Positions 1 through 8,871 of a stretch of 64,000 nt of DNA are shown in pieces. The stretch lies in contig DAIPMW010000009.1 in the NCBI GenBank assembly GCA_036768475.1, positions 1 through 64,000 on the forward strand, given 5' to 3'. The position numbers and the translations under genes are program-made. The DNA comes from JAEUMD01 sp036768475. GTDB lineage: Bacteria; Pseudomonadota; Alphaproteobacteria; Rhizobiales; Hyphomicrobiaceae. How positions within the stretch are numbered: the stretch's first letter is position 1; each line of letters begins with the position of its first letter. A model generated the notes under the pieces. The model made no database searches and had not been told where the DNA came from. It was given only the letters and a program-made list of their open reading frames with translations.

Positions 1-55
1 GAACCCGTCTTTTCAGATTGAAAATCTGACGTCCTAACCGATAGACGAAGGGACC
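1..55 (-). tRNA. tRNA-Glu (anticodon UUC), 3' end cut off by window edge
   Basis: Read on the minus strand from position 55, the sequence gives the acceptor strand GGTCCCT, a D arm, a five-pair anticodon stem TCAGA/TCTGA around the loop TTTTCAA (anticodon TTC), and the start of the T arm. The T-loop end, acceptor 3' strand and any CCA lie beyond the left edge. It lies downstream of recJ in the same orientation. Identity as glutamate tRNA follows from the anticodon and the characteristic 5' half. Confidence 0.88.
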
Positions 56-182
56 GGCGCGGCAGGGTTTAGCCAGATTTGCCGCGAATGGCAAGGATCG
101 CTGAAAGAAAGCCACAAGGCCCGCCTTTGCGCTCGTGTGGCGGCTGCCCAGACCGGTCGGACGGCCCGTTGTCCGGCGGCGA

Positions 183-2051
183 TCACCCCTGCCGGCGCGG
201 GTCGGCGGCATCGTCGATCTGCAGCTCGATGCGGTTGCGTCCGCCCCAGGTGTCCTTGCGCAGCTGTCCCGTCACGTGCAGTGGCACACCGCCTGCGTTG
301 ATCAGGAGATCGCCCAGAGGCTGACCGGCGGCGCGAAATGCGATCGCTTCCAGACGCGAGCTGTCGGCTGCCTCCAAGACGCAGCGCACATGTGACTCGC
401 CCACCACCTTGGCAAAGCGCACACGGTGCGAGGGAAAAGCAAACCTCGGCTGCGGGTTGCCCTGGCCATAAGGGCCGGCGCGTTCCAGCAGGCTGATCAA
501 GGCATCGTTGGCGGCAGCAGGCATCAGCGCACCGTCAATCTCCAGGCTGGCCGATTGGCGCGCACTCGTCGCGGTGGAGCGCAGGCGCTCTGTCATGTAG
601 GTTTTCAGCTCTTCGAAGCGCGCGCGAGTCACGGTCAGGCCCGCGGCCATCGCATGCCCCCCGCCTTTGACAAGGAGCCCGGTCGCCATCGCCGAGCGCA
701 CCGCCGTACCGATATCGACGCCGGCGATCGAGCGCAGCGAGCCTGTCCCCTGCCCTTGCGAGCCCTCCTCCTGCTCCCAGGAAATGACGCACGACGGCCG
801 GCGGAAGCGTTCCGTCAAGCGGCTTGCGACGAGACCGACAACGCCCTTATGCCAGGTGGGCGAGCCGACAATCAGCATGGGCAGACCGGGATCAGCATCG
901 ATCATGCGATCCGCCTCGGCCATCGCCTCCTCGAGCATCTCAGTCTCGATAGCCTTGCGCTCGCGATTGAGCTTGTCGAGCAGCGCCGCGATCCTGGCTG
1001 CCTCGACGTCGTCCTCGGTCGCGAGCAGGCGGGCACCGAGCGCCGCATCGCCGATCCGCCCACCGGCGTTGATGCGCGGGCCCAGAATGAAACCCAGATG
1101 ATATGGGCGCGGCGCCGTATCGAGACCGGCAACGTCGAACAGCGCTTTGAGGCCGGTGTTGTTTCGCGCGTGCATGACCTTCAGGCCCTGCGTGACGTAG
1201 GCGCGATTGAGACCCTGCAGGGGAACCACATCTGCAACAGTTGCCAGCGCCACGAGATCGAGCAGATCGAGCAGCGACAGGGGCATCGCACCGCCGGTGT
1301 AATGACCGCGGTCTCGCAATGCGCGCTGCGTCGCCACCAGCACCATGAAGACGACACCGGCCGCACACAGGTAGCCGAGCCCCGAGAGGCAGTCCTGACG
1401 ATTTGGATTAACGACCGCGAGCGCAGGAGGCAGCGTCTCATCTGCCTGATGGTGGTCGATGACGATCACGTCGGTGCCAAGACCGCGGGCGACCTCAAGC
1501 GGCGCGAAGCTCGTCGTTCCGCAATCCACCGTAACGATGAGTCGGGCGCCTTCCTTCACGAGCGCTTCGATGGCGGCGGGATTGGGCCCGTAGCCCTCGA
1601 AGATGCGGTCGGGAATATAGATGCGCGAGGGCGCACCATGATGATCGAGGAAGCGCTTCACCAGTGCCGAAGAACACGCACCATCGACGTCATAATCGCC
1701 GAAGATCGCCACCGGCTGGCGCTGCTGAACCGCATCGACCAGACGGGCCGCCGCAGCGTCCATACCCATCAACATACTGGGATCGGGCATCAATGCCTTG
1801 ATCGTGGGATCGAGGACTGTTTCAACCTCGTCGAGACCGATCCCGCGCGCGGCAAGAATCCGGCCCAGGATTTCAGGCAGGCCGTGGCGCTGCGAAATCG
1901 CATCGGCCAATAACCGCGCAGATGGCTGCAAACGCTCGCGCCAGACGTAGCCCCGCACCGACCGGTTCACGCCCAGAAAGGCGGCGCCCGTTTCGTCGCT
2001 TTCGCTGCTCAGCGACGCATTGGCCCGTTCTGCGTTGGGTTGTGCAAGCAT
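183..2051 (-). CDS. recJ: Single-stranded-DNA-specific exonuclease RecJ
   Basis: RecJ is a 5'-3' single-strand DNA exonuclease of recombinational and mismatch repair. The 622-residue product carries the DHH phosphoesterase motifs: GDYDVDG at about residues 118-124, VDCGT near 175, and IDHH at about 198-201, with a DHHA1-type glycine/histidine motif GGGHAMAAG in the second half. These are the metal-binding motifs of the family. It is the last protein gene of a leftward series aminotransferase-hom-glpX-recJ and is followed by tRNA-Glu. The first about 25 residues are poorly conserved-looking and the true start could be slightly internal. Confidence 0.95.
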   Translation of the reverse strand: MLAQPNAERANASLSSESDETGAAFLGVNRSVRGYVWRERLQPSARLLADAISQRHGLPEILGRILAARGIGLDEVETVLDPTIKALMPDPSMLMGMDAAAARLVDAVQQRQPVAIFGDYDVDGACSSALVKRFLDHHGAPSRIYIPDRIFEGYGPNPAAIEALVKEGARLIVTVDCGTTSFAPLEVARGLGTDVIVIDHHQADETLPPALAVVNPNRQDCLSGLGYLCAAGVVFMVLVATQRALRDRGHYTGGAMPLSLLDLLDLVALATVADVVPLQGLNRAYVTQGLKVMHARNNTGLKALFDVAGLDTAPRPYHLGFILGPRINAGGRIGDAALGARLLATEDDVEAARIAALLDKLNRERKAIETEMLEEAMAEADRMIDADPGLPMLIVGSPTWHKGVVGLVASRLTERFRRPSCVISWEQEEGSQGQGTGSLRSIAGVDIGTAVRSAMATGLLVKGGGHAMAAGLTVTRARFEELKTYMTERLRSTATSARQSASLEIDGALMPAAANDALISLLERAGPYGQGNPQPRFAFPSHRVRFAKVVGESHVRCVLEAADSSRLEAIAFRAAGQPLGDLLINAGGVPLHVTGQLRKDTWGGRNRIELQIDDAADPRRQG

Positions 2052-2205
2052 CGTACCTCCGGATCGGTTTCTAGGCCGATTCGAGCATAGGTGCTCTGCC
2101 CGGGGAGCAATTAGCTGGGGACGAGGGACTTGTGGGCGCCACAGCGGCCCGGCCGTAGCGCCGAACGGATGCCGCTATTCGCCATATTCGCCGCTCCCTC
2201 CCGCG

Positions 2206-3189
2206 TCAGGCCGGGAAGCGCGTCTCGACATCCTGCACCGTGGTCCGTATGTGGCGCACGGTACGCGTCAGCGAGCGCATCACGACCGTCTCTGTTTCGG
2301 CCGCTCCGTCGTGAAAATGAACGCCGTCGAGCAACGAGCCATCGGTGACACCAGTCGCTGCAAAGATCACGTCGGAAGACGCCATCTCCTCAAGCGTGAA
2401 CTTTCGATTGATGTCGGTGATACCCATAGTGGCGGCGCGCTCGCGCTCCTCGTTGTTGGCCGGCAGCAAGCGGCCTTGGATCTGGCCGCCGATGCAGCGC
2501 AGCGCAGCAGCAGCCAGCACACCTTCAGGTGCGCCGCCCGACCCCATGTAAATGTCGATGCCAGTCTCGCGCGAATCCGTCGTCCAGATGACGCCCGCGA
2601 TGTCGCCGTCGGGAATAAGCCGGATTGCGGCGCCGGCATCGCGAACTGCCTTGATGAGCTCGGCATGACGTGCACGATCGAGGATGCAGGCGGTGATCTG
2701 CCCGATCGGAACGCCCTTGGCATCGGCAAGCGCCTGCAGGTTCTCAGCCGGCGACTTGTCGAGATCGACGATGCCCGGCGGATATCCGGGGCCGATGGCG
2801 ATCTTATCCATGTACATGTCGGGCGCGTGCAGGAGGCCACCACGCTCGGAAATGGCCAGAACGGCAAGCGCATTCGGCATCGCCTTGGCGCAGATGGTGG
2901 TGCCCTCCAACGGATCGACGGCAATGTCTACGTCCGGCCCTTCGCCGGTGCCAACCTCTTCGCCGATATAGAGCATCGGCGCTTCGTCCATCTCGCCCTC
3001 GCCGATAACGACGCGGCCCTTGATGGCGACGCGGGCCAACTCGCGGCGCATGGCATCGACCGCCGCCTTGTCGGCCGCCTTCTCGTTGCCGCGCCCGCAC
3101 AAACGCGCCGCTGCGATGGCGGCGGCTTCCGTCACGCGCGCCACCTCGAGCACCAGGACCCGATCAAGGCCACCGTTTGGGTTCGCCAT
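2206..3189 (-). CDS. glpX: Class II fructose-1,6-bisphosphatase GlpX
   Basis: Hydrolyses fructose 1,6-bisphosphate to fructose 6-phosphate in gluconeogenesis. The 327-residue protein has the typical start (LVLEVARVTEAAAIAAAR), the acidic metal site VIGEGEMDEAP and the DPLEGT motif, all hallmarks of GlpX/SBPase-like class II enzymes. A strong ribosome binding site (GAGGAG) precedes the ATG. It sits between hom and recJ, an arrangement common in Rhizobiales. In autotrophic or methylotrophic relatives the same family also acts on sedoheptulose bisphosphate, which cannot be decided here. Confidence 0.94.
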   Translation of the reverse strand: MANPNGGLDRVLVLEVARVTEAAAIAAARLCGRGNEKAADKAAVDAMRRELARVAIKGRVVIGEGEMDEAPMLYIGEEVGTGEGPDVDIAVDPLEGTTICAKAMPNALAVLAISERGGLLHAPDMYMDKIAIGPGYPPGIVDLDKSPAENLQALADAKGVPIGQITACILDRARHAELIKAVRDAGAAIRLIPDGDIAGVIWTTDSRETGIDIYMGSGGAPEGVLAAAALRCIGGQIQGRLLPANNEERERAATMGITDINRKFTLEEMASSDVIFAATGVTDGSLLDGVHFHDGAAETETVVMRSLTRTVRHIRTTVQDVETRFPA

Positions 3190-3252
3190 CCTCTCACTCC
3201 TCGTTTGTGTCTGCGGCCGGCGCGCGGTATCCGCGCCAAGCGCCGCAATTTT

Positions 3253-4581
3253 CTACATTGCCTCGATGCGGATCATCTGCGGCTTTTCCGAAACATTGCC
3301 ATCCGACTCGATAGCTTCCAGGGCACCGCGGATCGCTTCTTCCGTGGTGTCGTGCGTGATCAGCGTTACGGTTGCCGGAGCACCCGGCGCGCCGCGCTTT
3401 CCCGTGCCTGGCAATGCGCTCTTTGCGCGCCGCTGCACGATCGATTCCAGTGACACGCCGCGATCGCCCATCCGCTTTGCAATAGCCGCCATGGCGCCGG
3501 GCTTATCGAAGACGGACAGGCGGACATAATAAGCGCCTTGGTGCTCCCCAAGCCGGGCGCGCGTGTGCGCCTTGAGATGCGAGACCGGCACGACGAATGG
3601 TGGAACGACCAGACCACGCGCCACGTCGATAATGTCGCTGGCAACTGCCGAAGCCGTCGCATTGCCGCCTGCACCCGGCCCGACGAGCAGCAGATTGCCG
3701 ACCCTGTCGCCATCGATCGCCAGACAGTTGGTAACGCCAGAGACCTCCGCGATCGCCGAGTGTTTGGGCACCATTGCGGGGTTGACGCGCGCCTCGATGC
3801 CGCCGGAGGGCGTGCGCAATGCTACACCCAACAGCTTGATGCGATAGCCCAACTCGTCGGCAGCCTGGATGTCGGAGTCGGTGATCTGCTCGATGCCTTC
3901 GACATGGATCTCGTCAAGCGCAACCTCTGTGCCGAATGCAAGACTCGTAAGGATGGTGAGCTTATGGGCGGTATCGAAACCACCGATATCGAAGGTGGGG
4001 TCCGCCTCGGCGTAGCCCAGACGCTGCGCCTCGGCGAGCACATCGGTAAAGGGCAGCGCCTCTTCCTGCATTTTGGTCAGAATGAAATTGCAGGTGCCGT
4101 TCAGGATGCCGTAGATGCGCGAAACGCGGTTCGCAAGCAGACTCTCGCGCAATGTCTTGATGACCGGGATTCCGCCGGCGACGGCTGCCTCGAAATCGAG
4201 CGCAACGCGGCTTTCCTCGGCCATGCGCGCCAACGCTACGCCGTGACGCGCGAGCAGCGCCTTGTTCGCGGTAACGACGTGCTTGCCCGACTTCAGCGCC
4301 GCTTCCACCGCGTCACGCGCAGGGCCTTCGTCGCCGCCGATCAGTTCGACAAAGACATCGATGCCATCGGACGTCGCAAGTGCCACGGGATCATCGAACC
4401 AGCGCGCGGCGGAGACATCACAATCGCGCCGTTTCGACGAATCACGTGCACTGACAGCCGCAACCTCAATGCGGCGACCGAGGGCGGCAGCGAGATGCTC
4501 GCCGTTCTCGCTGACGAGCCGAACGAGCCCGGCGCCGACTGTACCGAGCCCGGCGATGCCGAGTTTCAAAGGCGCTGTCAT
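3253..4581 (-). CDS. hom: Homoserine dehydrogenase
   Basis: Converts aspartate semialdehyde to homoserine, the branch step to threonine and methionine. The 442-residue protein begins with a Rossmann fold (GLGTVGAG at residues 11-18), continues with the catalytic domain containing a Gly/Asn-rich segment (GILNGTCNFI) and ends in a regulatory ACT domain (RLSVFDKPGAMAAIAKRM) that usually binds threonine. It lies 12 bases downstream of the aminotransferase gene, so the two are probably co-transcribed and contribute to aspartate-family amino acid synthesis. Confidence 0.95.
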   Translation of the reverse strand: MTAPLKLGIAGLGTVGAGLVRLVSENGEHLAAALGRRIEVAAVSARDSSKRRDCDVSAARWFDDPVALATSDGIDVFVELIGGDEGPARDAVEAALKSGKHVVTANKALLARHGVALARMAEESRVALDFEAAVAGGIPVIKTLRESLLANRVSRIYGILNGTCNFILTKMQEEALPFTDVLAEAQRLGYAEADPTFDIGGFDTAHKLTILTSLAFGTEVALDEIHVEGIEQITDSDIQAADELGYRIKLLGVALRTPSGGIEARVNPAMVPKHSAIAEVSGVTNCLAIDGDRVGNLLLVGPGAGGNATASAVASDIIDVARGLVVPPFVVPVSHLKAHTRARLGEHQGAYYVRLSVFDKPGAMAAIAKRMGDRGVSLESIVQRRAKSALPGTGKRGAPGAPATVTLITHDTTEEAIRGALEAIESDGNVSEKPQMIRIEAM

Positions 4582-4593
4582 AATCGAAGATGT

Positions 4594-5868
4594 CTAACGG
4601 GAAGCTTTTTGCGGAATGGGGATGACGTTATGCAACGTTTCCGGCGACTGGGCGAGGAACTTTTTGAGATTGCGCGCGGCCTGCCGGATGCGGTGCTCGT
4701 TCTCGACCAGCGCGATCCGCACGAAGCCTTCGCCGTACTCGCCGAAACCGAGCCCGGGCGAAACCGCGACGTCGGCCTTCTCGATCATCAGCTTGGAGAA
4801 CTCGACCGAGCCCAGCGACCTGAATTTCTCCGGCATCGGTGCCCAGGCGAACATGGTGGCGGGCGGCGGCGGGATGTCCCATCCCGCGCGTGAAAAACTT
4901 TCGACCAGCACATCGCGACGGCGCTTGTAAACCTGGCGGACTTCATCGATGCAGTCTTGTGGACCGTTGAGCGCGGCGGCAGCCGCCACTTGGATCGGAG
5001 TGAAGGCGCCGTAATCGAGATAGGATTTCACGCGGGCCAGCGCGTTGATGAGGCGCTCGTTGCCGACAGCGAAGCCCATGCGCCAGCCGGGCATCGAGTA
5101 GGTCTTGGAGAGCGAGGTAAACTCGACCGCCACATCGAGCGCGCCGGGAACCTGCAGCACCGATGGCGGCGGATTGCCGTCGAAGTAGACTTCCGAGTAG
5201 GCAAGGTCCGACAGGATGATGAGGCCCAGCTTCTTGGCGAGCTCGACGGCCCCTTTGTAGAAGTCGAGGTCGGCAACCATCGCAGTCGGGTTGGAGGGGT
5301 AGGACAGCACCATTGCGATCGGCTTGGGGATGGTGTGTCGGCAAGCGCGGTCGACCGCGCGCAGGAAATCCTCTCCCGTGCTGGCCGGAATGTGGCGGAC
5401 GGAAGCTCCCGAGATCAGAAAGCCGAACTCGTGAATCGGATACGTCGGGTTCGGCACAATGATCACGTCGCCCGGCGCAGTGATCGCCTGGGCCATGTTG
5501 GCGAAGCCTTCCTTGGACCCCAGCGTGGCGACGATCTGGGTCTCCGGGTTGAGCCTCACACCGAAGCGGCGCTCGTAATAGCCCGCCTGGGCACGGCGCA
5601 GGCCGGGAATTCCCTTGGACGCGGAATAACGGTTGGTGCGCGGCTTGCCCACCGTCTCAACCAGCTTGTCGATGATGTGCTGGGGCGTCGGCAGGTCAGG
5701 ATTGCCCATGCCCAGATCGATGATGTCAGCTCCACGGGCTCGCGCCTCGCCCTTCAGGCGGTTGACCTCGGCGAAGACGTAGGGCGGCAGGCGCTTGATG
5801 CGGTGGAAGTCCTCGATCACGACAGATCTCTCGGTTGCAGGTTTCTTTACCCGTGGCCTCAGGGGCAC
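4594..5868 (-). CDS. PLP-dependent class I/II aminotransferase (AlaC/AatC-like, often annotated LL-diaminopimelate aminotransferase)
   Basis: A 424-residue fold-type I aminotransferase. The signature SLSKTYSMPGWRMGF places the Schiff-base lysine at about residue 255; the YPSNPTA segment near 190 and the DLAYSEVYFD segment near 221-230 are the usual PLP-contacting parts. Rhizobial homologues with the start IKRLPPYVFAEVN precede hom and are annotated as alanine, aspartate or LL-diaminopimelate aminotransferase. The position next to hom favours a role in aspartate/alanine metabolism, but substrate specificity cannot be read from sequence. An internal start near residue 19 is possible. Confidence 0.9.
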   Translation of the reverse strand: MPLRPRVKKPATERSVVIEDFHRIKRLPPYVFAEVNRLKGEARARGADIIDLGMGNPDLPTPQHIIDKLVETVGKPRTNRYSASKGIPGLRRAQAGYYERRFGVRLNPETQIVATLGSKEGFANMAQAITAPGDVIIVPNPTYPIHEFGFLISGASVRHIPASTGEDFLRAVDRACRHTIPKPIAMVLSYPSNPTAMVADLDFYKGAVELAKKLGLIILSDLAYSEVYFDGNPPPSVLQVPGALDVAVEFTSLSKTYSMPGWRMGFAVGNERLINALARVKSYLDYGAFTPIQVAAAAALNGPQDCIDEVRQVYKRRRDVLVESFSRAGWDIPPPPATMFAWAPMPEKFRSLGSVEFSKLMIEKADVAVSPGLGFGEYGEGFVRIALVENEHRIRQAARNLKKFLAQSPETLHNVIPIPQKASR

Positions 5869-6076
5869 GGCTGATCCTATGCGCGGTACGGCCGGCCCAC
5901 TCTTGCTATAATGTTACGCGGGTTTGCGCATTCTACCGTTCAGGATACCGGATTGAAGCGCAACGTCCTCCCCGCCTTGACGATCTTTTTCCTTTGCCAG
6001 TTCGTGCGCCAATTTACGCCGCCGAAAGGCGTCAGGTAAAGCGGCCTTACGGGCCGATCTTGTGCAGCAAAATGCC

Positions 6077-6091
6077 CTAGAGCCTGATCTG
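6077..6091. repeat. Short intergenic repeat (15 bp), first copy
   Basis: CTAGAGCCTGATCTG occurs here, upstream of the aminotransferase gene, and again exactly at 62501-62515 downstream of usg. The leading CTAGAGC also resembles the end of the longer hairpin repeat family described at 22523 and 61136, so it may be a remnant of a related intergenic element. The rest of the roughly 270 bases between 5868 and 6137 holds no convincing gene. Confidence 0.45.
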
Positions 6092-6136
6092 TCAGGGTCG
6101 TCAAGGGTGCTTTCCGGCCACACCGATTGAGCAGGA

Positions 6137-6382
6137 CTATTGCTTCTCGGCGCGCGATTTGGCGGCCTCGGCGTCCAACCGGGCCCGCTCCGCCTCCAAC
6201 TCGCCAATAGCCTGTTTTTGCTCCTGCGGGCTTAGAAGTTTTGTGGGCAGTCGGGTCAACTCAGGCAATGGCGTCTGCGATCCAGAACCGCAACCGCTTA
6301 GAACCAAAGCAGAAACCAGCACGATCCAAGCCGAGATCCAATGCCATCCCTTCCCTTCACTGTCTTGCTCGCCGATCATCAC
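6137..6382 (-). CDS. Small lipoprotein of unknown function
   Basis: The 81-residue product has a short N-terminus, a hydrophobic stretch (AWIVLVSALVLSGC) ending in a lipobox LSGC, then a polar tail predicted to be helical and rich in Glu/Ala/Lys. The cysteine at about residue 31 would be lipidated and the protein anchored in a membrane facing the periplasm. It is in the same orientation as the downstream aminotransferase but 268 bases away. I recognise it only as a small conserved rhizobial lipoprotein type; no function is known to me. Confidence 0.7.
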   Translation of the reverse strand: MMIGEQDSEGKGWHWISAWIVLVSALVLSGCGSGSQTPLPELTRLPTKLLSPQEQKQAIGELEAERARLDAEAAKSRAEKQ

Positions 6383-6587
6383 GACTTATCCTTTTCCCAC
6401 CTTTCTTTGGCAAAGCTCTACGGAATGCCTACTTGATTCCCTTAGAATAGCCGCTACGGAATTATCAACTGCGACCGCCCGTGGGCGATCACGAGGCCCA
6501 CGCACTCGGTGCTCCGAAACCGGGCAGGCTATTGAGACCACATGGCAAATACCGTCGGCGCATTGTCGTTTGACAAAGAAAGCAACC

Positions 6588-8402
6588 ATGCAGAAGCCAA
6601 CCAAACCCGAGACACCCGATCTCACCTCCTACCGGATCAACAATCCCGAGGAGTTTGCTCGCAACGTTCTGAAACTGTTCGAGGAAGGTGGCCGGGCAAT
6701 GACCAGTTACCTGGAACGGGCCGATACCCAGATGAGCCCGTTCACGGCGGCAAACGAGTTGGCTGAAGCCTCCAAGACGATGGGTGAGATCGCCCAGCAC
6801 TGGATGACCGAGCCCATAAAGCTGGCGGAAGCGCAAGGCAACTTAGTGCGCTCTTATGCCGAGCTGTGGAACAACACGCTCAGGCGGATGCTTGGCGAGA
6901 ATGTCGAACCGGTGGCAGAGCCGGAGTCCGGCGACAACCGCTTCAAGGATCCCGAGTGGTCGTCCAACCCCTATTTCGACTTCTGGAAGCAGGCCTACCT
7001 CGTCACCACCCATTGGGCCGAATCGATCATTGACAACACGGATGGACTGGACGAGCGCACCAGGCAGAAAGCGGACTTCTATTTCCGGCAGGTTTCCAGC
7101 GCACTGTCGCCCTCCAACTTCCCCATGACCAACCCCGAGGTGGTGCGCGAGACATTCCAGACGAACGCGCAAAATCTCGTACAGGGTATGACGCACTTCG
7201 TCGAAGACATGGAAAAGTCAGGCGATCTGCTGAAGATCAGCCAGACCGACATAACGGCGTTCGAGGTCGGCCGCAATCTCGCCGTGACGCCGGGCAAGAT
7301 CGTCTACCAGAACGAGATCATGCAGTTGATCCAGTACTCTCCAACCACCGATAAGGTGCGCGAGGTGCCGCTGCTGATCGTGCCGCCGTGGATCAACAAG
7401 TTCTACATTCTCGACCTGACGTCGCCCAAGAGCTTCGTCCGCTGGGCCGTCGAGCAGGGCTTCACGATCTTCCTCGTCTCGTGGGTGAACCCCGACCAAC
7501 GCCTCTCGCACAAGACCTTTGAGGACTACATGAAGGAGGGTGTGCTGGCGGCGACTGACGCAGTGCGCCGGGAGACCGGGGTGCCGAAGTGCAACATCCT
7601 CGGCTACTGCGTCGGCGGCACGCTGGTGTCGACGACACTTGCCTATCTGGCCGCGCGTGGCGAGCAGCCCTACATCTCCGCAACCTTCCTCACCACGCAG
7701 GTGGACTTCTCGAAGGCCGGAGATCTTCTGATCTTCATCGATGACACGCAGCTCAAAAGTCTCGAGGAAATGATGGCCGAACGCGGCTACCTCGACGGCT
7801 CGCGCATGGCGAACGTGTTCAACATGATGCGGCCGCGTGACCTCATCTGGCCGTACGTCGTCAATAATTATCTGCTCGGCAAGAAGCCGTTTCCGTTTGA
7901 CCTGCTCTACTGGAACCAGGACTCGACGCGGATGCCGGCCGCCAACCACAACTTCTACCTGCGCGAGTTCTATCACGAGAACAAGCTCGCCAAGGGGCAA
8001 CTGAAGATCGCCGGCACGCCGCTCGACCTGCGCAAGGTACGCTTGCCCGTCTACCACCTGGCCGCCAAGGAAGATCATATCGCTCCGGCCAAGTCGGTAT
8101 TCATCGGATCGAGATTGTTCGGTGGCCCGGTCGAGTACGTGCTTGCAGGTTCTGGCCACATCGCCGGCGTGATCAATCCGCCCGAGAAGATCAAGTACCA
8201 GTACTGGACAGCGCCGAAGGCCGCGGCCGACACGCTTGATGAGTGGATCACGATGGCGCGCGAGACACCGGGGTCGTGGTGGCCGCACTGGGCGGAGTGG
8301 CTTGCCCGTCAGTCCGGGGCCTGGACACTGCCGCGCGATCCTGGCGAGAAGCTCGGCACGATCGAGGATGCGCCGGGATCGTACGTCAAGGGTAAGTCGT
8401 AA
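6588..8402 (+). CDS. phaC: Class I poly(3-hydroxyalkanoate) synthase
   Basis: Polymerises (R)-3-hydroxyacyl-CoA into storage polyester granules. With the ATG at 6588 the protein is 604 residues; the frame is open further upstream but that part lacks family similarity. The lipase-like box GYCVGG places the nucleophile at about Cys341, with the aspartate in KEDHIAP and the histidine in GSGHIAGV near the C-terminus completing the triad. An N-terminal domain of about 200 residues precedes the hydrolase fold, as in class I single-subunit synthases. No phaA, phaB, phasin or depolymerase gene is adjacent. Confidence 0.95.
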   Translation: MQKPTKPETPDLTSYRINNPEEFARNVLKLFEEGGRAMTSYLERADTQMSPFTAANELAEASKTMGEIAQHWMTEPIKLAEAQGNLVRSYAELWNNTLRRMLGENVEPVAEPESGDNRFKDPEWSSNPYFDFWKQAYLVTTHWAESIIDNTDGLDERTRQKADFYFRQVSSALSPSNFPMTNPEVVRETFQTNAQNLVQGMTHFVEDMEKSGDLLKISQTDITAFEVGRNLAVTPGKIVYQNEIMQLIQYSPTTDKVREVPLLIVPPWINKFYILDLTSPKSFVRWAVEQGFTIFLVSWVNPDQRLSHKTFEDYMKEGVLAATDAVRRETGVPKCNILGYCVGGTLVSTTLAYLAARGEQPYISATFLTTQVDFSKAGDLLIFIDDTQLKSLEEMMAERGYLDGSRMANVFNMMRPRDLIWPYVVNNYLLGKKPFPFDLLYWNQDSTRMPAANHNFYLREFYHENKLAKGQLKIAGTPLDLRKVRLPVYHLAAKEDHIAPAKSVFIGSRLFGGPVEYVLAGSGHIAGVINPPEKIKYQYWTAPKAAADTLDEWITMARETPGSWWPHWAEWLARQSGAWTLPRDPGEKLGTIEDAPGSYVKGKS

Positions 8403-8412
8403 GCATTGATGC

Positions 8413-8437
8413 GGGAGCCCTCCGGCGCCGGGCTCCC
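8413..8437. terminator. Hairpin between convergent phaC and the 8464-8799 gene
   Basis: GGGAGCCC at 8413-8420 pairs with GGGCTCCC at 8430-8437 around a nine-base loop. It lies 11 bases after the phaC stop and 27 bases after the end of the convergent gene. There is no strong T run on either side, so it is a terminator-like hairpin rather than a textbook intrinsic terminator. Confidence 0.55.
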
Positions 8438-8463
8438 ACCCAGAGGCAATGGTTGCCTCCCGC

Positions 8464-8799
8464 TCAGCCAACCCCGAATTCGCCCTCATAGTCGGACGGC
8501 CAGAGCACGGCGTAGTCGTCATCATCCGCTTCGCTGTAGGCGGCAACGAGCGGTTCCAGCCCGTGACGGTCGGTATCCTCGATCAACGGCTCGAGCCGCT
8601 CCCAAAGCTTCTTGGGCGCGTTGGTCAGTATGAACAGATTGGCTGTGCCCGATCCGACATCGTGACCTTCGACCTCGGCGACGCCGTCGAGCAGCTCGAT
8701 CAATTCATCCTCGAATTTGATCAGGTGATCGAGCGCCTGTCCCATCTCGTCATCGAACTGGATGACAAGCTGATACTTCCATTCCGTTTCGTGGGTCAT
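8464..8799 (-). CDS. Hypothetical acidic protein
   Basis: The 111-residue product is strongly acidic, with no signal peptide or membrane segment. It begins MTHETEWKYQLVIQF, consistent with a small alpha/beta fold, and contains a repeated pattern of Asp/Glu clusters. A GGAG sequence five bases before the ATG supports the start. It lies 72 bases downstream of the metY gene in the same orientation and may be transcribed with it. I do not recognise a characterised family. Confidence 0.7.
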   Translation of the reverse strand: MTHETEWKYQLVIQFDDEMGQALDHLIKFEDELIELLDGVAEVEGHDVGSGTANLFILTNAPKKLWERLEPLIEDTDRHGLEPLVAAYSEADDDDYAVLWPSDYEGEFGVG

Positions 8800-8871
8800 T
8801 CCTGCTCCCGGCTGGTTGCGCGGACGGGCCGGTCCGGGGCACGCAAGCCCCGAACCATAGTCATGGCATTG

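Noticed and set aside
426..1913. Long plus-strand open frame of 495 codons opposite recJ
   Set aside because: It is the shadow of recJ on the other strand; the minus-strand frame has all RecJ motifs and the plus frame has Arg/Gln/His-rich composition typical of antisense GC-rich frames.
7218..8546. 442-codon minus-strand frame opposite phaC
   Set aside because: The plus strand encodes a complete PHA synthase with catalytic residues; the minus frame lacks recognisable motifs.
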